61,297 nucleotides of DNA, taken from positions 1-61,297 of IMG/VR virus record IMGVR_UViG_3300028802_000015. One strand, given 5' to 3'. This DNA comes from a virus. Positions 1 through 6,177 of this stretch are shown here, piece by piece (the first letter of the stretch is position 1; each line of letters begins with the position of its first letter). The notes under the pieces were generated by a model that saw nothing but the letters and a program-made list of their open reading frames with translations, was not told the origin of the DNA and did not search any database. The translations under genes were made by a program, and so were the position numbers.

Positions 1-26
1 TCGGCGGCTACGTCGAGAACTGGTGA
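1..26 (+). CDS. 3' end of secreted protein gene (continues from window end)
   Basis: Bases 3-26 read GGYVENW then TGA. Bases 1-8 are identical to the last 8 bases of the window. Merging them places these codons in frame with the signal-peptide gene that starts at 60815, giving a 166-residue protein. The TGA overlaps the next ATG as TGATG, the normal coupling in this genome. Confidence 0.6.
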
Positions 27-184
27 TGCGCCTCGACACGGCGTGCCGGTACGCCGCACGCCGACCCACCCACCCCGCCTCCTGCCTGCACTGCGGGCAG
101 GCGGTGGCGGACCACACCACCCCGGAGCGCGACTACTGCGTCCGGCTGCTCGCCTCGCTCCGCGCCCTGTCGATCCGGCGGTAA
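26..184 (+). CDS. 52-aa Cys-rich mini-protein
   Basis: The ATG overlaps the preceding TGA, so the gene is translationally coupled to the secreted-protein gene. C7, C20 and C23 (CLHCG) and C38, plus nearby His, look like a zinc-ribbon knuckle. It ends just before the first palindromic site. Function unknown. Confidence 0.55.
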   Translation: MRLDTACRYAARRPTHPASCLHCGQAVADHTTPERDYCVRLLASLRALSIRR

Positions 185-190
185 CGGGGA

Positions 191-219
191 CCGCGCCGTT
201 TAGTTACTAAACGGCGCGG
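191..219 (+). repeat. TTTAGTNACTAAA site 1 (centre T) inside a GC-rich hairpin
   Basis: The core is at 199-211. The arms CCGCGCCG and CGGCGCGG extend the palindrome to 29 bp, so it could also act as a terminator or transcript-end hairpin. It lies 54 bp before the start at 265. Confidence 0.9.
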
Positions 220-264
220 TCCACGAGTCAACCGGCTCACTTCCCAGCAGAGAGGGTCATCCCC

Positions 265-525
265 ATGACCACCTACATCAGTGCCGTGCTGGCCCCGTCC
301 CGGGCCAACGCGGCGATCACCACCAAGGCCGCGCTCAAGGCGGCGATCAAGGCGGACCCGAACAGCGTCGAGTTCATCTCGACCTCGGCGATGCACCGCA
401 ACGGCAGCCACTTCACCCTCGGCGAGGCGGTCACCGCGTTCGGCCCGCGGGTCGGCATCGAGTTGCGGCTCGGCCGGAACGTGTTCATGGTCGAGGCCGA
501 CGCCCGGTCGGCGGTCGTCCGATGA
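265..525 (+). CDS. hypothetical protein, 86 aa
   Basis: The ATG follows an AGAGAGGG ribosome-binding region. The N-terminal half is rich in Ala and Lys and the C-terminal half (GEAVTAFGPRVGIELRL) looks like mixed alpha/beta. It overlaps the next gene by ATGA. I do not recognise a family. Confidence 0.7.
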   Translation: MTTYISAVLAPSRANAAITTKAALKAAIKADPNSVEFISTSAMHRNGSHFTLGEAVTAFGPRVGIELRLGRNVFMVEADARSAVVR

Positions 526-713
526 GCGGGCAGTACGGGCCCGAGCAGATCGCCGGGTGCTACGGGGTCACGGTCAACGACCCGTGCCCCGAGGTCAAGA
601 TCGAGTTCCCCGACTGGGCTCCGCTGGTCGGCGCGCTCACCGTGGCCGGTCGCACCGACCGGGTGACCGGTCGTCCGGCCACCGTGTTCACCCCGCCCGA
701 GGACCTTCGGTGA
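522..713 (+). CDS. hypothetical protein, 63 aa
   Basis: It starts inside the previous stop (ATGA) and ends overlapping the next GTG (GTGA). Two cysteines (GCYG and DPCPE) are near the N-terminus. It is a member of a tightly coupled three-gene set at 265-976. Function unknown. Confidence 0.65.
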   Translation: MSGQYGPEQIAGCYGVTVNDPCPEVKIEFPDWAPLVGALTVAGRTDRVTGRPATVFTPPEDLR

Positions 714-976
714 CCGAGGTCCGGCAGGTGGTCAGCCTGCCCCCGTCCACCGTCACCAAGGCGGAGCGGCTGACCCATGAGCAGCGGCGGGCCCGCATCT
801 CCGCTGGGATGCGACGGGCCCACGCCGAGCGAGGTAACCGGGTCAACGGCCCGGTCACCTCGAACGTCATCGAGCAGGAGGTGTGGCACACCGCGCTCCG
901 GCTCGCGCACGGCATCCTCACCCGCATCGAGCGGGTCAGCCCGACCGAGGTCATCGTCCACAACAACCCGCGCTGA
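710..976 (+). CDS. hypothetical basic protein, 88 aa
   Basis: The GTG start overlaps the previous TGA. The central segment is highly basic (EQRRARISAGMRRAHAER), which would suit nucleic-acid binding, and is followed by a helical segment ending in HNNPR. It is the last gene before the strong hairpin and palindrome at 991-1030. Function unknown. Confidence 0.65.
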   Translation: MTEVRQVVSLPPSTVTKAERLTHEQRRARISAGMRRAHAERGNRVNGPVTSNVIEQEVWHTALRLAHGILTRIERVSPTEVIVHNNPR

Positions 977-990
977 TCCCGGCGTAACGG

Positions 991-1030
991 CAGCCCGCCC
1001 CGCTTTAGTCACTAAACGCGGGGCGGGCTG
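991..1030 (+). repeat. TTTAGTNACTAAA site 2 (centre C) inside a 13-bp-arm hairpin
   Basis: The core is at 1004-1016, flanked by perfectly complementary 13-base arms (991-1003 and 1018-1030). It lies directly after the stop at 976, so it can form a strong hairpin at the 3' end of the preceding transcript. It is 59 bp before the next start. Confidence 0.9.
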
Positions 1031-1074
1031 ACGAGTCGCCCGGCTCACTCCACTTCCCAACCAGGAGGCATCCC

Positions 1075-1470
1075 ATGACACACCTCATCCACTCCGGCGA
1101 GGCACCGGCCGTCGGCCTGCGCGTCATCGACTACGACCGCGACCAGGGCACCATCGTCAAGGTCAGCGACCGCGGTCCGTGCGGCCCGCACTGCAACGCG
1201 TGGCACACCGTGCGCAAGGACAACGGCGCGACCGCCCTGTTCAACTGCACCCGGCTGACCACCGTCGGTGTCGTCGCCCGCCCGACCATCGTGGTCCTCA
1301 CCTTCGACCCGCGGGAGGACTGCGGCGTCGAGGTCATCGGCCCGTTCGAGAACGAGGACAAGGCGATGGCCTGGGTGGACCGGGCCCAGCCGACCCTGCC
1401 CAACGTCATCGACTTCTCGATCGAGACGATGACCCAGCCGTTCATCCCCGACTGGTCGGTGACGGCGTGA
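1075..1470 (+). CDS. hypothetical protein, 131 aa
   Basis: The ATG follows AGGAGG at ideal spacing. The first half is a small beta-rich fold with CGPHCNAWH, a possible metal-binding patch. The second half has a hydrophobic strand (TIVVLTF) and a helix with DKAMAWVDRA. It overlaps the next GTG by four bases. No family recognised. Confidence 0.7.
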   Translation: MTHLIHSGEAPAVGLRVIDYDRDQGTIVKVSDRGPCGPHCNAWHTVRKDNGATALFNCTRLTTVGVVARPTIVVLTFDPREDCGVEVIGPFENEDKAMAWVDRAQPTLPNVIDFSIETMTQPFIPDWSVTA

Positions 1471-1631
1471 CCCGACCCACCCTGGCCGACGAGACGCTGC
1501 TCCTGCTGCTCACCTGGGCGGTGCTCACCGCCGACCACCCCTCTCAGATCGTCATCGAGTCGTGGCCGGAGCCGTCGGTCCCGCTCGCTATCACCGTGCT
1601 GAACCAACCGGCGAACCCGTCGCCGGTTTAG
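1467..1631 (+). CDS. hypothetical protein, 54 aa
   Basis: The GTG is coupled to the previous stop (GTGA). The stop codon TAG is supplied by the palindrome core at 1627-1639, an example of the site doubling as the upstream stop. The N-terminal segment ETLLLLLTWAVL is hydrophobic, possibly one short membrane helix. Function unknown. Confidence 0.6.
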   Translation: MTRPTLADETLLLLLTWAVLTADHPSQIVIESWPEPSVPLAITVLNQPANPSPV

Positions 1632-1639
1632 TGACTAAA
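1627..1639 (+). repeat. TTTAGTNACTAAA site 3 (centre G)
   Basis: Contains the stop of the upstream gene. The Shine-Dalgarno sequence AGGAG follows within 3 bases and the start at 1653 is 14 bp away. It is one of only three G-centred sites in the rightward block. Confidence 0.92.
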
Positions 1640-1652
1640 CCTAGGAGCAGCC

Positions 1653-2123
1653 ATGCCTCCCGCAACCCGCAAGACCGCCGCTCCCCGGCGGGCCACGAAG
1701 AAGGCGGTGACCGCGGCCGAGTCGCCCCGGCGCACCGCGAAGAAGGCGACCCCCGCACGGGCCGCGGTTGACCGGTTCCCCTGGGACGCGGACTCGTTCC
1801 CCGACCAGGCCGCGGCTGAGGCTGCGCTGGTCGCGCTCAAGGCGGCGGTGGTCCGCAAGGTCAACGTGCTGACCGAGCGGCACGGGTGGTGCGACGAGGC
1901 GGTCCGGGCCATGCAGGAGATGCGGCTCATCAGGCCGCCGCAGCCGGTGACCATGACCATCGAGGTCGAGGTCAACCAGGCCGCGTTCCGGTCGATGGGG
2001 TGGAGCACCCGGTCTGACGCCGACGTGCGGCGGCGGCTCACCGACGACCCGGTGGCGGCGGCACGGTACGGGCGGATCAAGTCCACCCGGTTCGCTGACC
2101 CCACCCCGCCGGACGCCGCATGA
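1653..2123 (+). CDS. protein with histone-H1-like basic N-terminus, 156 aa
   Basis: AGGAGCAGCC precedes the ATG. Residues 1-38 are Lys/Ala/Pro/Arg-rich (TRKTAAPRRATKKAVTAA, RTAKKATPARAA), like H1-type nucleoid tails. Residues 45-156 form an acidic-to-neutral alpha-helical domain. This resembles phage proteins that bind DNA through a disordered basic tail. Role unknown, perhaps DNA compaction or host nucleoid binding. Confidence 0.75.
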   Translation: MPPATRKTAAPRRATKKAVTAAESPRRTAKKATPARAAVDRFPWDADSFPDQAAAEAALVALKAAVVRKVNVLTERHGWCDEAVRAMQEMRLIRPPQPVTMTIEVEVNQAAFRSMGWSTRSDADVRRRLTDDPVAAARYGRIKSTRFADPTPPDAA

Positions 2124-2287
2124 TCCGTCCGCTCACCGTGCTCCGTATCGCACGCGGCCTGCGCAGCGAACGGGGGGAGAACCCGGAGTACGACCGTGCC
2201 CTGGTCGAGATGACCGGGGACCTGCTCGGTATCGCCCACGATCTAGCCCGGGACCTGGTTCTCGGAGAAGGGACCATCAGCCAATGA
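2120..2287 (+). CDS. hypothetical protein, 55 aa
   Basis: Coupled by ATGA at both ends. Predicted mostly alpha-helical (LTVLRIARGLRSERG, ALVEMTGDLLGIAHDLARDL). No motif recognised. Confidence 0.6.
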   Translation: MIRPLTVLRIARGLRSERGENPEYDRALVEMTGDLLGIAHDLARDLVLGEGTISQ

Positions 2288-2709
2288 GTCGATCAGTCAC
2301 CATCAGGGACGCCGACCACGCGATCGCCCTGCTCGAAGCGCAGGTCAACGCGCTGGGTGCGGACTACGTGTACCCGCCCAGCGTGTCGGGCACCGGCACC
2401 TGCCGGTACTTCGACCAGGCAGCGGAGGAGTGCGACCCGGACGGCAGGCCGCTGCTCAAGGCGGGGTGCATCGTCGGCCACGTGCTCATCGCGCTCGGCT
2501 TCGAGCCGGACGTGGCGGGGTACTCGGGCGACCCGATCGAGGACAACAACGCTTCGGGGCTGGTCGATGACGGGACCATCATGGCCCCGGCGATCGTCGG
2601 CCACATCCTGACCGCGGCGCAGACCGCGCAGGATGCGGGCCAGACCTGGGGTGACGCGCTCACCACGGCTCGTCAGGCCCGCCTGGACTGGGAGGCGGAG
2701 GATGCCTAG
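2284..2709 (+). CDS. hypothetical protein, 141 aa
   Basis: The start overlaps the previous TGA. It contains two CxxG-like segments (TCRYFDQAAEECD and GCIVGHVLIALGFEP) and a helical C-terminus. Its stop lies 8 bp inside the next gene. Function unknown. Confidence 0.7.
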   Translation: MSRSVTIRDADHAIALLEAQVNALGADYVYPPSVSGTGTCRYFDQAAEECDPDGRPLLKAGCIVGHVLIALGFEPDVAGYSGDPIEDNNASGLVDDGTIMAPAIVGHILTAAQTAQDAGQTWGDALTTARQARLDWEAEDA

Positions 2710-3106
2710 GTATCGCTACCTGTCGGACGCGCTGAACGAGGTACTGCGCGAGCGGGCTTTAGTCACTAAACCGGGGACCGCTCAGCCGACGCCGATCTTC
2801 CAGCGGGTGATGGGCAGGCGGGGTCCGGTCCGGTTCCCGCATGACTTCACCGGCTGGTCGAAGCCGATGCTGCGCGGGTACATCGACCACTGGCACCCGG
2901 CCCGGCCGGACACGTCCCGCTTCAACAAGCGGTCGCTGACCCGGCTGGCCGAGCAGGTGCGGGACTGGCAGGGGTTCGACTCGGAGTACCCGTCGGACGA
3001 GGACCTGATCGTCCCGTTCCAGATGTGGAAGTTGGAGCACCGGTTCACCGGTGCCCGGCTCCTCAAGAACTCGCTCGACTCGGTGAATGGGGATGCCGAG
3101 GAGTGA
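2702..3106 (+). CDS. hypothetical protein with a palindrome site inside the reading frame, 134 aa
   Basis: GGAGG lies six bases before the ATG, supporting this start. Codons 20-23 (LVTK) are encoded by the palindrome at 2758-2770, so the site is inside a gene here. A later in-frame ATG near 2809 would put the site upstream but has a weaker ribosome-binding site. The C-terminal two thirds is basic, with an SRFNKRSL segment. Function unknown. Confidence 0.65.
   Translation: MPRYRYLSDALNEVLRERALVTKPGTAQPTPIFQRVMGRRGPVRFPHDFTGWSKPMLRGYIDHWHPARPDTSRFNKRSLTRLAEQVRDWQGFDSEYPSDEDLIVPFQMWKLEHRFTGARLLKNSLDSVNGDAEE
2758..2770 (+). repeat. TTTAGTNACTAAA site 4 (centre C), intragenic
   Basis: Lies in codons 20-24 of the gene starting at 2702 and is read in the only open frame of the motif, giving LVTK. 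Confidence 0.9.
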
Positions 3107-3138
3107 GAGCAGCAGCAGTGTGACCGCTGTTGCCTGTC

Positions 3139-3189
3139 GCGCATCGGGAAGGGAAGTCCCGGTGCGCGGTGGGGAGTGATGGTCACTCC
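3139..3189 (+). other. two stem-loops in a gene-free stretch
   Basis: Bases 3139-3149 pair with 3157-3167 (11 bp, one G-T). Bases 3173-3179 pair with 3183-3189 (7 bp, loop TGG). A third possible stem joins 3211-3216 with 3235-3240. The 183-base gap 3107-3289 holds no convincing gene. It could be a terminator plus structured leader for the secreted-protein gene. Confidence 0.55.
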
Positions 3190-3248
3190 GTAGGTAACTG
3201 CCCTAAGTGCGGGGCCTGCTCCATCAGGGGGGTGGGCCCCGCCGGTCA

Positions 3249-3261
3249 TTTAGTTACTAAA
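3249..3261 (+). repeat. TTTAGTNACTAAA site 5 (centre T)
   Basis: Lies 29 bp before the secreted-protein start at 3290, after a run of hairpins. One of nine A/T-centred sites. Confidence 0.92.
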
Positions 3262-3289
3262 CAGCCCGCGAGGGTGGAGAGGTACAGCC

Positions 3290-3592
3290 ATGTTCCGCAA
3301 GGCAATCACCGCCGTGGTGACGGCGGTCCTGGTCGGTGGGCTCGGGGTCACCTGGGCCGGACCGGCTGACGCAGCGCAGGCGTGCATGACCCGGGCCGAG
3401 TTCCGGCACGTGCACATGGGGATGACGCTGCCCCGGGTGGCACGCATCGTCGGCAGTCGGGGTCATGTGTTCTCGGTGACGGAGAGCGGCGACCACCGGT
3501 ACGTCATCCGTGAGTGGCCGGTCTGCGGGTCGGACTCGGCCGCTGCGTTCGGGTTCGCCAACGGCCACGTCCGGTCGCGGATGTGGGCATGA
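3290..3592 (+). CDS. secreted protein with BLIP/SmpA-like fold, 100 aa
   Basis: The signal peptide is at residues 1-28: MFRKA, then a hydrophobic core, then ADAA with likely cleavage before AQACM. The mature part (MTRAEFRHVHMGMTLPRVARI, then a W-rich strand and FANGHVRSRMW) has the pattern of BLIP/BamE-like secreted domains of actinobacteria. GGAGAGG precedes the ATG. A secreted early phage protein could act on the cell envelope, for example in superinfection exclusion or enzyme inhibition; that role is inferred. Confidence 0.7.
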   Translation: MFRKAITAVVTAVLVGGLGVTWAGPADAAQACMTRAEFRHVHMGMTLPRVARIVGSRGHVFSVTESGDHRYVIREWPVCGSDSAAAFGFANGHVRSRMWA

Positions 3593-3840
3593 GCCGGACG
3601 CTGCGCGAGGTCATGGCCGACGACCTGGCCCATCGCCTTGAGTACCTGGGCGGGACGCTGGTCCCGCACGTCGAGGGTGGCTACGAGGCTGCCCTGTCCC
3701 CGCGGCTGAGGCTCCGGTTGCTCGCCAAGACCGGCGGGGTCAAGTCGATCAACCGGCTGACCGCGGATGAGATCGTCATCGGCACCGCCCTGACCCGCGC
3801 TATCCACTCGCTGTACCGACAGGAGGTTCGCGACCAGTGA
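3589..3840 (+). CDS. hypothetical protein, 83 aa
   Basis: ATGA overlap with the secreted-protein stop sets the start. Alpha-helical and Arg/Leu-rich (LRLRLLAKTGG), with a conserved-looking TADEIVIGTALTRAIHSLYRQE helix. It ends in a GTGA overlap with the next gene. Function unknown. Confidence 0.65.
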   Translation: MSRTLREVMADDLAHRLEYLGGTLVPHVEGGYEAALSPRLRLRLLAKTGGVKSINRLTADEIVIGTALTRAIHSLYRQEVRDQ

Positions 3841-4106
3841 CACCCCCCGACCTGCCCGTTCCCCCGCCCGACTGGGCCCGGCTATGCCGGTGCTCCGGGC
3901 TGACCGAGGAGGAGGTGACCAGCGGCCACGGTGTGACCTGCTGGTGCGGTGCCTACGCCGACGAGGAGGACGCACTCTGCGAGAGGTGCCGCAACGGCTG
4001 CACCTTCACGGTCCTCACGCTGGACGAGGCACGGGAGCGCGCGGTACGCGACGCCGAGTGGATGCAGCAGGGGGCCAGTGGTTCAGTCAACGACCGTCTC
4101 GTTTAG
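3837..4106 (+). CDS. Cys-rich zinc-binding mini-protein, 89 aa
   Basis: GTG start coupled by GTGA. Cysteines fall in pairs (CRC, CWC, CERC) with a further NGC, which suggests one or two zinc knuckles at residues 17-58. The stop TAG lies inside the palindrome at 4102-4114. Function unknown. Confidence 0.65.
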   Translation: MTPPDLPVPPPDWARLCRCSGLTEEEVTSGHGVTCWCGAYADEEDALCERCRNGCTFTVLTLDEARERAVRDAEWMQQGASGSVNDRLV

Positions 4107-4114
4107 TCACTAAA
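4102..4114 (+). repeat. TTTAGTNACTAAA site 6 (centre C)
   Basis: Supplies the stop of the upstream gene and is followed immediately by the start-associated sequence GATCGGAGCAAC, 16 bp before the ATG at 4130. Confidence 0.92.
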
Positions 4115-4129
4115 GATCGGAGCAACGGC

Positions 4130-4306
4130 ATGGCGAAGCCGATCGCAGCAGGTGCGCTGCTGACGAACCTCGACAACGCGATCACCCCGATCGTGAAGAA
4201 CTTAATCGAGCAGGGTTACCCGGCGGATGAGGTGACCGCCACCTTGGCCCGGCACTGCGAGGTGCGGGTCGCGCAGTTGGTGGCGGAGGTGGCGACCGAT
4301 GGGTAG
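4130..4306 (+). CDS. hypothetical protein, 58 aa
   Basis: GATCGGAGCAAC at 4115-4126 is the ribosome-binding region. Small helical protein (ITPIVKNLIEQGYPADEVTATL). It overlaps the next gene by 8 bp. Function unknown. Confidence 0.65.
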   Translation: MAKPIAAGALLTNLDNAITPIVKNLIEQGYPADEVTATLARHCEVRVAQLVAEVATDG

Positions 4307-4556
4307 GTGGTGGCTCCGGCACAAGGACCCTGACCCGGTGCTCATCATCAACGGCACGGCCCGCAAGGTGTCCGACATTCGGTTGCACGCGATGAACGTG
4401 GCGGCCAACGACTGGGAGACGGGTGTCGAGCGTGGGCTGGCGATCACCCTGATCGCTGCGCTCGATGAACTCATGCACGAGGGCGGGCCCATCATGCACG
4501 AGGTGACGTGCCCGCAGTGTGGTGGCACGATCCGAGCCCGGATGGCTGACAAGTGA
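4299..4556 (+). CDS. zinc-ribbon-tailed hypothetical protein, 85 aa
   Basis: GGTGGCGACCG precedes the start. The C-terminal CPQCGG forms half of a zinc ribbon and HEVTCPQC could complete it. The N-terminal part has a VLIINGTARKV strand pair followed by helices. Coupled to the next gene by GTGA. Confidence 0.65.
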   Translation: MGRWWLRHKDPDPVLIINGTARKVSDIRLHAMNVAANDWETGVERGLAITLIAALDELMHEGGPIMHEVTCPQCGGTIRARMADK

Positions 4557-4816
4557 TCCGGGCGGTGATGACCATCAACAACCGGGTGACGCTGCTGCTC
4601 GGGCTGTCGGCGGAGAACCTGCGTCGTCTGCCTCTGGATCAGCCGATCGTGGTGGACATGCTCGCGTTGGAGCAGACCACCGGCAAGCGTGTTCAAGACC
4701 TGCTGCTCATCGCTGGTGAGACGGAGGACTCGATCACCGCTCAGATCCGTGGGGCAATCCCTGAGATGTGGGCCGAGGCGGTTCGGTCTGGTCGTGTGTT
4801 CGGGGTCAACGGATGA
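4553..4816 (+). CDS. hypothetical protein, 87 aa
   Basis: GTG start overlapping the previous TGA. A hydrophobic beta segment (NRVTLLLGLSAENLRRLPLDQPIVVDML) is followed by helices. The C-terminal SITAQIRGAIPEMWAEAVRSG is amphipathic. Function unknown. Confidence 0.65.
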   Translation: MIRAVMTINNRVTLLLGLSAENLRRLPLDQPIVVDMLALEQTTGKRVQDLLLIAGETEDSITAQIRGAIPEMWAEAVRSGRVFGVNG

Positions 4817-5151
4817 CCGCGCAACTGTGCGGCATCGGGTATCAGCGGCCGGATGGTTCGGTGGTGCGCTGCACCTACATCGCCGGGCACCCGGATGTGA
4901 TGGAGCGGTGTTCGTGGTTCGGGGTGAAGGCGCAGGACGAGGCTGACTCGGAGTCCGGCAACCACGACTACACGCCGCAGGTCATCCAAGCGCTGCTCGA
5001 CGCGATGCTGGCCGGTGACCTCGACCCGTACATCGAGGCGGTGCTGGCTGCTGGTCACACCCGGAAGCGTGCGCTGCGCGGGGAGCGTCACGAGTTCAGG
5101 ATCAACGTGGCGGGAGTTGACAACCCACCTCCCAGCCCTAAGTCAAGTTGA
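4813..5151 (+). CDS. hypothetical protein, 112 aa
   Basis: ATGA overlap at the start. Three cysteines lie in the first 37 residues (LCGIGY, RCTYIAGH, RCSWFG), as in small phage zinc-binding proteins, followed by a helical middle and a Pro/Ser tail. Its last codons overlap the -35 element of the promoter at 5147-5176. Confidence 0.65.
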   Translation: MTAQLCGIGYQRPDGSVVRCTYIAGHPDVMERCSWFGVKAQDEADSESGNHDYTPQVIQALLDAMLAGDLDPYIEAVLAAGHTRKRALRGERHEFRINVAGVDNPPPSPKSS

Positions 5152-5176
5152 CACACAAGGTCAACTCTGGAAGAAT
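5147..5176 (+). promoter_or_regulatory. promoter with GTTGAC-N7-GTCAAC operator
   Basis: TTGACA at 5148-5153 is followed after 17 bp by AAGAAT at 5171-5176. The inverted repeat GTTGACACACAAGGTCAAC at 5147-5165 covers the -35 element, and GTCAAGTTGAC at 5142-5152 adds an overlapping palindrome. The same arrangement occurs at 59388 and 60671, so a shared DNA-binding protein is likely. Confidence 0.7.
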
Positions 5177-5183
5177 AGTTCTT

Positions 5184-5219
5184 AGTCGGGACAGGTCTGC
5201 CCTTGGGTCTGTCCCGACT
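5184..5219 (+). other. leader hairpin, 11-bp stem
   Basis: Bases 5184-5194 pair perfectly with 5209-5219. It starts about where the transcript from the promoter at 5148/5171 should begin, so the RNA would open with a hairpin before the palindrome at 5224. Possibly an attenuator or mRNA-stability element. Confidence 0.55.
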
Positions 5220-5223
5220 CCCG

Positions 5224-5236
5224 TTTAGTAACTAAA
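5224..5236 (+). repeat. TTTAGTNACTAAA site 7 (centre A)
   Basis: Lies between the leader hairpin and the winged-helix gene, 18 bp before its ATG, and downstream of the promoter, so it is transcribed. Confidence 0.92.
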
Positions 5237-5253
5237 CGAGAGGTCGTATCCCC

Positions 5254-5742
5254 ATGTCAGACCAACCGATCCTTCCCTACGGCGGTAACACCGAGCCCAA
5301 CTCCGGCCACGCCGGGTCCGAAGCGAGCCGCGACCGTGCCCGCACCGAGGACGCCGACGGCACCACCTCCTACCGGCAGCGCAAGGTCCGCATGTTCATC
5401 GAGGCAGCGGGCGAGCGCGGCATGACGTGGGCCGAGGTGGCGGAGGCGTGCAGGCTGCACCACGGACAGGCGTCAGGCGCACTGTCCAGCCTGCACCGGG
5501 CAGGCAAGATCGCCCGGCTCAACGAACGCCGCAACCGCTGCTCCGTCTACGTCATGCCCGACCAGGTGGCCGGGCGTGAGGCGGTGCTGTCCGGTGTCAC
5601 CAGCACGACCGCGCTGCTCGGTGACATGGCTGCGTTGCTCACCCGGTTCAGCCACAACTGCGTGCACACCCCGTTCAGTGACCCGCACTGCATCCAGTGC
5701 GAGACCCGAGAAGTGTTGCGCCGCTACGAGGCGCGCACCTGA
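5254..5742 (+). CDS. winged-helix DNA-binding protein, 162 aa
   Basis: Residues 41-105 read as a winged helix-turn-helix: MFIEAAGERGMTWAEVAEA, then a recognition helix HHGQASGALSSLHRAGKI, then a wing with RRNRCSVYVM. The C-terminal part has C-x7-D-P-x-C-I-Q-C pairs, a possible zinc site. It is the first gene after a strong promoter that carries an inverted-repeat operator, so it is a candidate autoregulator of the early block. Target sites unproven. Confidence 0.75.
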   Translation: MSDQPILPYGGNTEPNSGHAGSEASRDRARTEDADGTTSYRQRKVRMFIEAAGERGMTWAEVAEACRLHHGQASGALSSLHRAGKIARLNERRNRCSVYVMPDQVAGREAVLSGVTSTTALLGDMAALLTRFSHNCVHTPFSDPHCIQCETREVLRRYEART

Positions 5743-5761
5743 GAGAAAGGGCAACCTGCTC

Positions 5762-5959
5762 ATGGACAACGTTTACCCCCTGTTCGGAGACAAGCCGCCG
5801 CCAGCGGCCGAGGCGTCGGACTGGGTGGAGAAGTTCATCGAGGACACACTCAGCCACTCGCTGTACCTGCTCCAACAGGTACATGAGGCCGAGAGCGAGG
5901 CTGGGTTCCGTGAGGCAGCGCGGAACTTCCAGCGTGACGTGGCTGCCTGGCCGGTCTGA
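5762..5959 (+). CDS. hypothetical protein, 65 aa
   Basis: GAGAAAGGG lies upstream of the ATG at 5762. Amphipathic helices make up most of the chain. Its stop overlaps the next start as TGATG. Function unknown. Confidence 0.65.
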   Translation: MDNVYPLFGDKPPPAAEASDWVEKFIEDTLSHSLYLLQQVHEAESEAGFREAARNFQRDVAAWPV

Positions 5960-6135
5960 TGACCTCACGCAAGCGGCACCTCATGGTCACTGTCCATCGT
6001 GCTGCCTGCGGAGCGGTTGATCCCCCACTCACGACCAGCGATCCGTCGCGGGTCACGTGTGGTGGGTGCAAGCGCACGTTGGCTATGGCCGATGCCGAGG
6101 TGCGCACGACAAGCAAGGTCCGTCCCATTCGTTGA
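5959..6135 (+). CDS. zinc-knuckle mini-protein, 58 aa
   Basis: Begins in a TGATG overlap. C17 with CGGC at 35-38, plus several His, suggests a metal-binding knuckle of the type shared by many small genes in this block. It ends just before site 8. Confidence 0.6.
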   Translation: MTSRKRHLMVTVHRAACGAVDPPLTTSDPSRVTCGGCKRTLAMADAEVRTTSKVRPIR

Positions 6136-6139
6136 TCCG

Positions 6140-6152
6140 TTTAGTGACTAAA
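6140..6152 (+). repeat. TTTAGTNACTAAA site 8 (centre G)
   Basis: Lies between the stop at 6135 and the GTG start at 6178. AGGAGCAGCC follows it. Confidence 0.92.
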
Positions 6153-6177
6153 CGGTGAGAGGTAACAGGAGCAGCCA

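Noticed and set aside
3130-3369. 79-codon frame in the gap before the secreted-protein gene
   Set aside because: Overlaps hairpins and the secreted-protein start, has no Shine-Dalgarno sequence and no plausible fold.
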